A DNA stretch of 64,000 nt. Origin: Nephrocerus scutellatus (Eukaryota; Arthropoda; Insecta; Diptera; Pipunculidae). The stretch spans positions 35,389,462-35,453,461 of the forward strand of contig OX352763.1 in assembly GCA_947095585.1 (NCBI GenBank). The letters are read 5' to 3'. This document shows, in pieces, positions 59,945-64,000 of the stretch; the first letter of the stretch is position 1, and every line of letters begins with the position of its first letter. The notes beneath the pieces are model-generated. The model was given only the letters and a program-made list of their open reading frames with translations. It was not told the DNA's origin and ran no database searches. The translations under genes and the position numbers were made by a program.

Positions 59945-60195
59945 TTGTGTAGCTCAAGTGGTTTGCACGTTGAACTATTGAGCGGCATGTTCGAATTTCG
60001 AATCTCAGGAAAACACCAAAAACCTGTTTTACAGTCCCATATCTAAGGAATGTCTGACAAATGTCCGAGAATTATAAATATCATTAGAAATCCACTTAAT
60101 TCGCTTTTCAGACATGATTTTAACAATTGCCGGTCAACTCCAGATGTGTGCAAAAATATAACACACAACACGAATGGTCGCGAGAAACTATGCCC
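59945..60195 (+). mobile_element. tRNA-derived SINE, copy 2
   Basis: A box TAGCTCAAGTGG (59950-59961) and B box GTTCGAATTTC (59989-59999). The body matches copy 1 at 37780-37925 in order (GTCTGACAAATGTCCGAGA, AATTCGCT, GTGTGCAAAAATA, CACGAATGGTCGCG). The head is closer to a canonical tRNA than copy 1, and the copies are old relative to each other. Confidence 0.72.
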
Positions 60196-60349
60196 TGGAC
60201 CACAATATGGTCTTTTACGCCAAATACGAGTGATATTATTTAATGATCGAAGTTTATTTTGAAGATTTTTGATGTCTAAGGATTTGTCCATTTTATTAGC
60301 AAGCAATAGCTTTTTGAATTCAAGAAACTCTAGAATCTCAAGTTCTTCA

Positions 60350-61110
60350 AACTTTGCTTAGCTCTACCACCAGTGTCCGGTCCTGGCCTCCCGCAAAAAA
60401 TCTCTCCACCGGTCCCGATTTCGAGCTAATGTCATCCAGTTTGGCATCCCTAAACTCTGGGCGTCCTTGTCTACGCCATCCTTCCAGCGTAGGCTTGGAC
60501 GGCCCCGCTGTCGTGTTCCATAAAGCCTACCGCAAAAGATTTTCCGAGCAGGATCATCTTCGCTTATGCGAGCTTCAGTTCCTCAGTTAGCTGGCCATTA
60601 AGCAACTCATGAAAGTGCTCTTCCAATCGCTCTAAGATGCCTTTGAGATCGGCGATCAGATGGCCTTCCTTGTCTTTGCAGTATGTGCAAGGCAGTGTAT
60701 ATTGCGTCATACCGCGGACCCTTTGGTAAAACATCCCCGCCTGGTACGGTCCTCGCTCTCAGTACTGTTCTAGTTCACGGACGAGATTCTTCTCCATTTA
60801 CTGCTTTAAAGCCGATAACGGTGGGTTTCATTCTTTTGCTGTCTAGAACCCCACCCCGAGCACATGATGTCTTGCATGACAGCTGTAATATATGTGATAT
60901 TCTGATTTATGTAAGACACCATTCCCCGTCCAACGCATTTTCTGAATTGCTGTTATGTCAGCATTATATTTGCTAGCTGCTGTGCAGCTCGAGCTCTATA
61001 CAGTGAGCGTACGTTCCATGAGAAAATTCTTAAGTCGTTAAGCCGTTTTCGTTGCCGTGGTTGTCGTCGTTCATCAGTGTATCCGAGGCTGATTTGGGTT
61101 TGGTGTAATA
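60350..61110 (-). mobile_element. RTE-type non-LTR pieces
   Basis: On the minus strand, 60590-60360 encodes ARISEDDPARKIFCGRLYGT, RQRGRPSLRWKDGVDKDAQS and MPNWMTLARNRDRWRDFLRE, the C-terminal end of the RTE family also seen at 17765-18520. 60690-60600 gives LERLEEHFHELLNGQLTEEL, a pre-RT segment, and 61110-60700 an endonuclease-like part. The RT core is deleted. The stretch 60195-60350 has nothing recognised. Confidence 0.78.
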
Positions 61111-62690
61111 TGGTTTTTTTACGGGCTAGGTTATTGGCTTCGCGCCAAACTTACTTTGAAGGGACTAGCCCGATCATTTCGCTTTTCCTGCACTGGAGGA
61201 AAATTACTACCGGCCACCACGTGGAAGTTTGATCGCACTTCCACCAGTCAGAGATAGTTGCAGCCACATGCATTTCTTAAGCATTCTGTGTTGTTCGCCC
61301 TACTCTACTGATGGCTGACCGCTCTTCAAATTTTTGGGTACTCTTTTGTATGAACAATTGCTTAAATAAGAAATATTTTAAATCGCCCAAATTGGATATA
61401 AAAAATTTTATCAGCTTTACGAGTAGTTTGAGCGATTTGACATTTTTTTAATTTGAACAATTATTCATAATGCAGTGTAACCAAAAATTTGATTAATGTA
61501 ATTAATGATGCCCTATATTTTGGGCGATTTTTTAACAGTTTGACTTTGGGTGATTATTTGCTCATAATCAGCGATACTCACAGATTTTGCTAAAGGCAGC
61601 AAGGATAAGCAGTGCTTATTATACTAGTGGAGTTTTGAAAAACTTTACGTAGGAAATAGGAGCAACCATTTTATTAACCTCGATTGATGTTTAACGCATG
61701 TCTCCTCTGCATTATGTTAGCTGACTTTGGCAGTTAATATGTGCTCTTAGGGAAACTTGCGTTACAAAACTCATTGCATTACCACTCTACATTGCATCGC
61801 ATTAGCGTCTCTATACAAAACACGAAACAACAGACGAGACCTATTCACTCAGCTAGCGATAACGAGAGAAAAACAAAGAGAAGCGAGAAGAGATAACACG
61901 TTTGTGCTGTGATTTTTTAATTCAAACGAATTGCCACATATCGTCGCATGACACGTACTTTGCGCCATACCGCATTACCATTACAATCCATTGCAGCGTG
62001 TGCGACATGACGTTGCGTTACTGCGGCAATTGATGTGATAATCGTTGACGATAGTGCCTAAGCCGGCGATGATGAGGTAAAAGCGTGTTACAGTCTTACA
62101 GAGGCTAGAGCGCGCAGCAGCTATAACGAATTAGCATGACACCCGTTGCTTGCCTCTTTTTTTTTTATTATTTGACGATTTTTAATTTCAATTAATCGTC
62201 AACTTGCATGGAATCCGACGACAGATGCATCATTGCATTACGCGGTAATTTCATTTTTCCATTTCGCTCTGTTCACTTCCAATAATTATTAATTTACTCG
62301 CAAAAGGGAAATTGCCAGCTAATTAAAGTCAGTTACTTGGCATGTTTGGGTTAATTGATTAGATCACGTTTTTTGGTTGAATTTAGTCCAAGAATGAGAG
62401 GAGTTGTGGGTGAACTACGTATTGATGACAATAAGGGTGAGACGAAGTTACCCTGTTACCCTAATTACTCGTACTCGTAATAACTTAAATTACAATATAA
62501 TTTCAAAGCCACGCTAGAAATTAATTCTAATGACTGAGTGGACAAGTTGCAAGGTAATCTTTCAGCAAGCGGCAAATAATAAAAGAGTAATTGTTTGAAA
62601 ATCAAATCGTACGGAAAACTGAATTTTAGTTGAAATTCTATTCTACCACAAAAAGTTCTGTGGAGGTTTAAAGATTGGAAGTGCCTTCGA
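61110..62690. other. Intergenic or intronic, no recognised feature
   Basis: Unique-looking sequence with a few short repeats of TAGCGATAACGAGAG- and TTGCATTAC-type words (61770-62240). No ORF or known transposon was found. Confidence 0.45.
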
Positions 62691-62719
62691 GAAAGCTAAG
62701 ATAGAATTTTCAAAGGAAC

Positions 62720-63310
62720 AAGGGCTATAGTCGCATCTTAGTCCTACAAACTGAATTTTATACAAATCGCTTGAGAAAGTGCTTGGTCCACAAAATTACA
62801 GACCCTATTGGCCAGATCCCCAAATTTCCACAGGAGTAAGGGCTATAGGCGCATCTTAGTCCTACATACCAAATTTCATACGAATCACTTGAGAAATGGC
62901 TTGGTCCACAAAATTCCAGACCTTATGGGCCAGATCCAAAATTTTCACATGAACAAGAGTTATGTCGCATCTAAGTCCTACATACCGAATTTCATACTAA
63001 TTGCTTGAGAAATGGCTTGATCCACAAAATTCCAGACCCTATTGGCCAGATCCCAGAATTTCCACAGGAACAAGGGTTATAGTCGCATCTAAGTCCTACA
63101 TACCGAATTTCATACTAATTGCTTGAGAAATGGCTTGATTCACAAAATTCCAGACCCTATTGGCCAGAACCCAGAATTTCAATAAGAACAAATCTTTTAG
63201 TCGCATCTTTGTCCTAAATACCGCATTTCATACGAATCTTTTGAGAAATGGCTTGATCCACAAAATTCCAGACCCTATTGCCAGATCCCAGAATTTTCAT
63301 AAAAATTTTT
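62720..63310. repeat. Satellite family B array, about 5 units of 118 bp
   Basis: The word GCATCTTAGTCCTA or a variant recurs at 62733, 62851, 62967, 63085 and 63203, spacing 116-118 bp. Each unit contains ACCGAATTTCATAC, TGAGAAATGGCTTG and CCAGACCCTATTGGCCAGAT. It is the same monomer as at 10011-10200. Confidence 0.95.
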
Positions 63311-63420
63311 TTTTTAAAAAATTTATTATATTTTTTCACGTGCCTCACCCGCCATACGTGTCACACGCGCCCCACTCACACAACTGTTTTAAAACTAGCC
63401 TCACTAAATTCTGAGTGGTA
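63311..63420. repeat. Satellite family A edge (reverse orientation)
   Basis: 'CACGTGCCTCACCCGCCATACGTGTCACACGCGCC' (63340-63374, in pieces) is close to the reverse complement of the GTGTGGCGCATGAGATGGG word of family A. So families A and B adjoin here as at 9670-10200. Confidence 0.5.
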
Positions 63421-63539
63421 AAAGCCGAGATAAACGGGTTCCTACCAAAAACTTTCCACTACTATAGACACACGAAGTAATGTATTCTGCTATACTAGTG
63501 ACTACACATACCCATATATGTCTAGCTTTACAGTAACGT

Positions 63540-64000
63540 CACTCGAGGACTTAATGTCAAAAGTAGTACAGTAGCCTATTTGTTAGACATCGAAAAAGCT
63601 TTCGATAACGTCTTGACAAACGGGCTTCTGTACAAACTTATTAGATTTGGTTTTCCCAATTATATTGTGAAAATAATTACAAATTTTCTTTTTAACAGGG
63701 TCTTTTTTGTACAGGTGTAGGGTAGCCCTTCGACAAGGAAAAGGATTAAAGCCGGAGTTCCTCAAGGCTCCAGACTAGGACCAGTCCTATTTAGCATCTT
63801 CACGGCGGATCAACCCACCAATACAGCCGGAACAAGGACCATGCTTTTCGCGGATGACTCCATCACGTATGCCGTTTCCCGATCTCCTGAGATAGCTGCC
63901 CGAAGAGTGGAGGAACACCTCCGAAATCTTTGGGAGTACCACCTGAATTGGGAACTGAAGATCAACGCAAACAAAACGGAACTCATCTGCTTCCAAGTAC
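63540..64000 (+). mobile_element. Jockey-clade RT, partial, runs off the window
   Basis: The + frame from about 63553 encodes STVAYLLDIEKAFDNVLTNG, FGFPNYIVKIITNFLFNRVF, then after an in-frame TAG at about 63718 SPSTRKRIKAGVPQGSRLGP, VLFSIFTADQPTNTAGTRTM, the catalytic LFADDSITYAVSRSPEI and HLNWELKINANKTELICFQV. Apart from the single stop, the frame is open to the window end. This is one of the better preserved RTs here, and the rest should lie to the right. Confidence 0.88.

Noticed and set aside
61770..62240. Possible regulatory island with repeated TTGCATTAC/GATAACGAGAG words
   Set aside because: Repeats are short and irregular. No core promoter or conserved block could be supported from one sequence.

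Overview
The window looks like a stretch of a schizophoran fly genome. A tephritid fruit fly is my best guess, but the species cannot be fixed from sequence alone. The evidence is insect-type spliced genes with GT-AG introns, a TATA plus TCAGTT initiator core promoter, AATAAA poly(A) signals, Helentron-related HINE/DINE-1-type repeats with an internal GTCY-like microsatellite, several Tc1/mariner families, and abundant Jockey-, RTE- and R1/LOA-type non-LTR retrotransposons. There are no operons and nothing prokaryotic.

Host genes: (1) Two tandem copies, about 97% identical, of a secreted chymotrypsin-like serine protease lie at 936-1752 and 7243-8059 (two exons each, 249 aa). They sit inside a segmental duplication whose flanks are remnants of a Jockey-like element. 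(2) A four-exon 3' portion of a class A (rhodopsin-like) G-protein-coupled receptor runs on the + strand from 25954 to 41639, with a probable 3'UTR to about 42600. These exons give TM5, the third intracellular loop, TM6, TM7 and a long low-complexity cytoplasmic tail. The exons for TM1-TM4 were not found and are probably left of the window. If so, the proteases are nested in a receptor intron longer than 25.9 kb.

Layout: 1-9540 protease duplication embedded in Jockey-like fragments, a short satellite and one HINE. 9660-13200 two satellites, an R1/LOA-type ORF1 fragment, three HINEs and a 0.5 kb octamer microsatellite. 13930-25770 degenerate R1/LOA, mariner, RTE and Jockey-like copies. 25954-42600 the receptor, whose 6.6-6.8 kb introns hold a structurally complete mariner-like element (27953-29244), a HINE array, a tRNA-derived SINE and old non-LTR pieces. 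42728-52500 a deleted mariner, more non-LTR debris and a 1.07 kb octamer array. 52774-55763 a hAT element with an intact 8-bp target duplication, split by a HINE. 56656-58900 a pogo/Tigger-like element split by a 294-bp MITE. 59945-61110 a second SINE copy and an RTE 3' part. 62720-63400 the second locus of the paired satellites. 63540-64000 a Jockey-type RT running off the end.

Most of the sequence is therefore transposon-derived. Its value lies in the nested insertions with resolvable empty sites, the paired satellites, the SINE family and the microsatellite expansions inside HINE copies. I saw no clear new multi-gene system. Clade names for degenerate elements rest on motifs read by eye, and no database search was possible.
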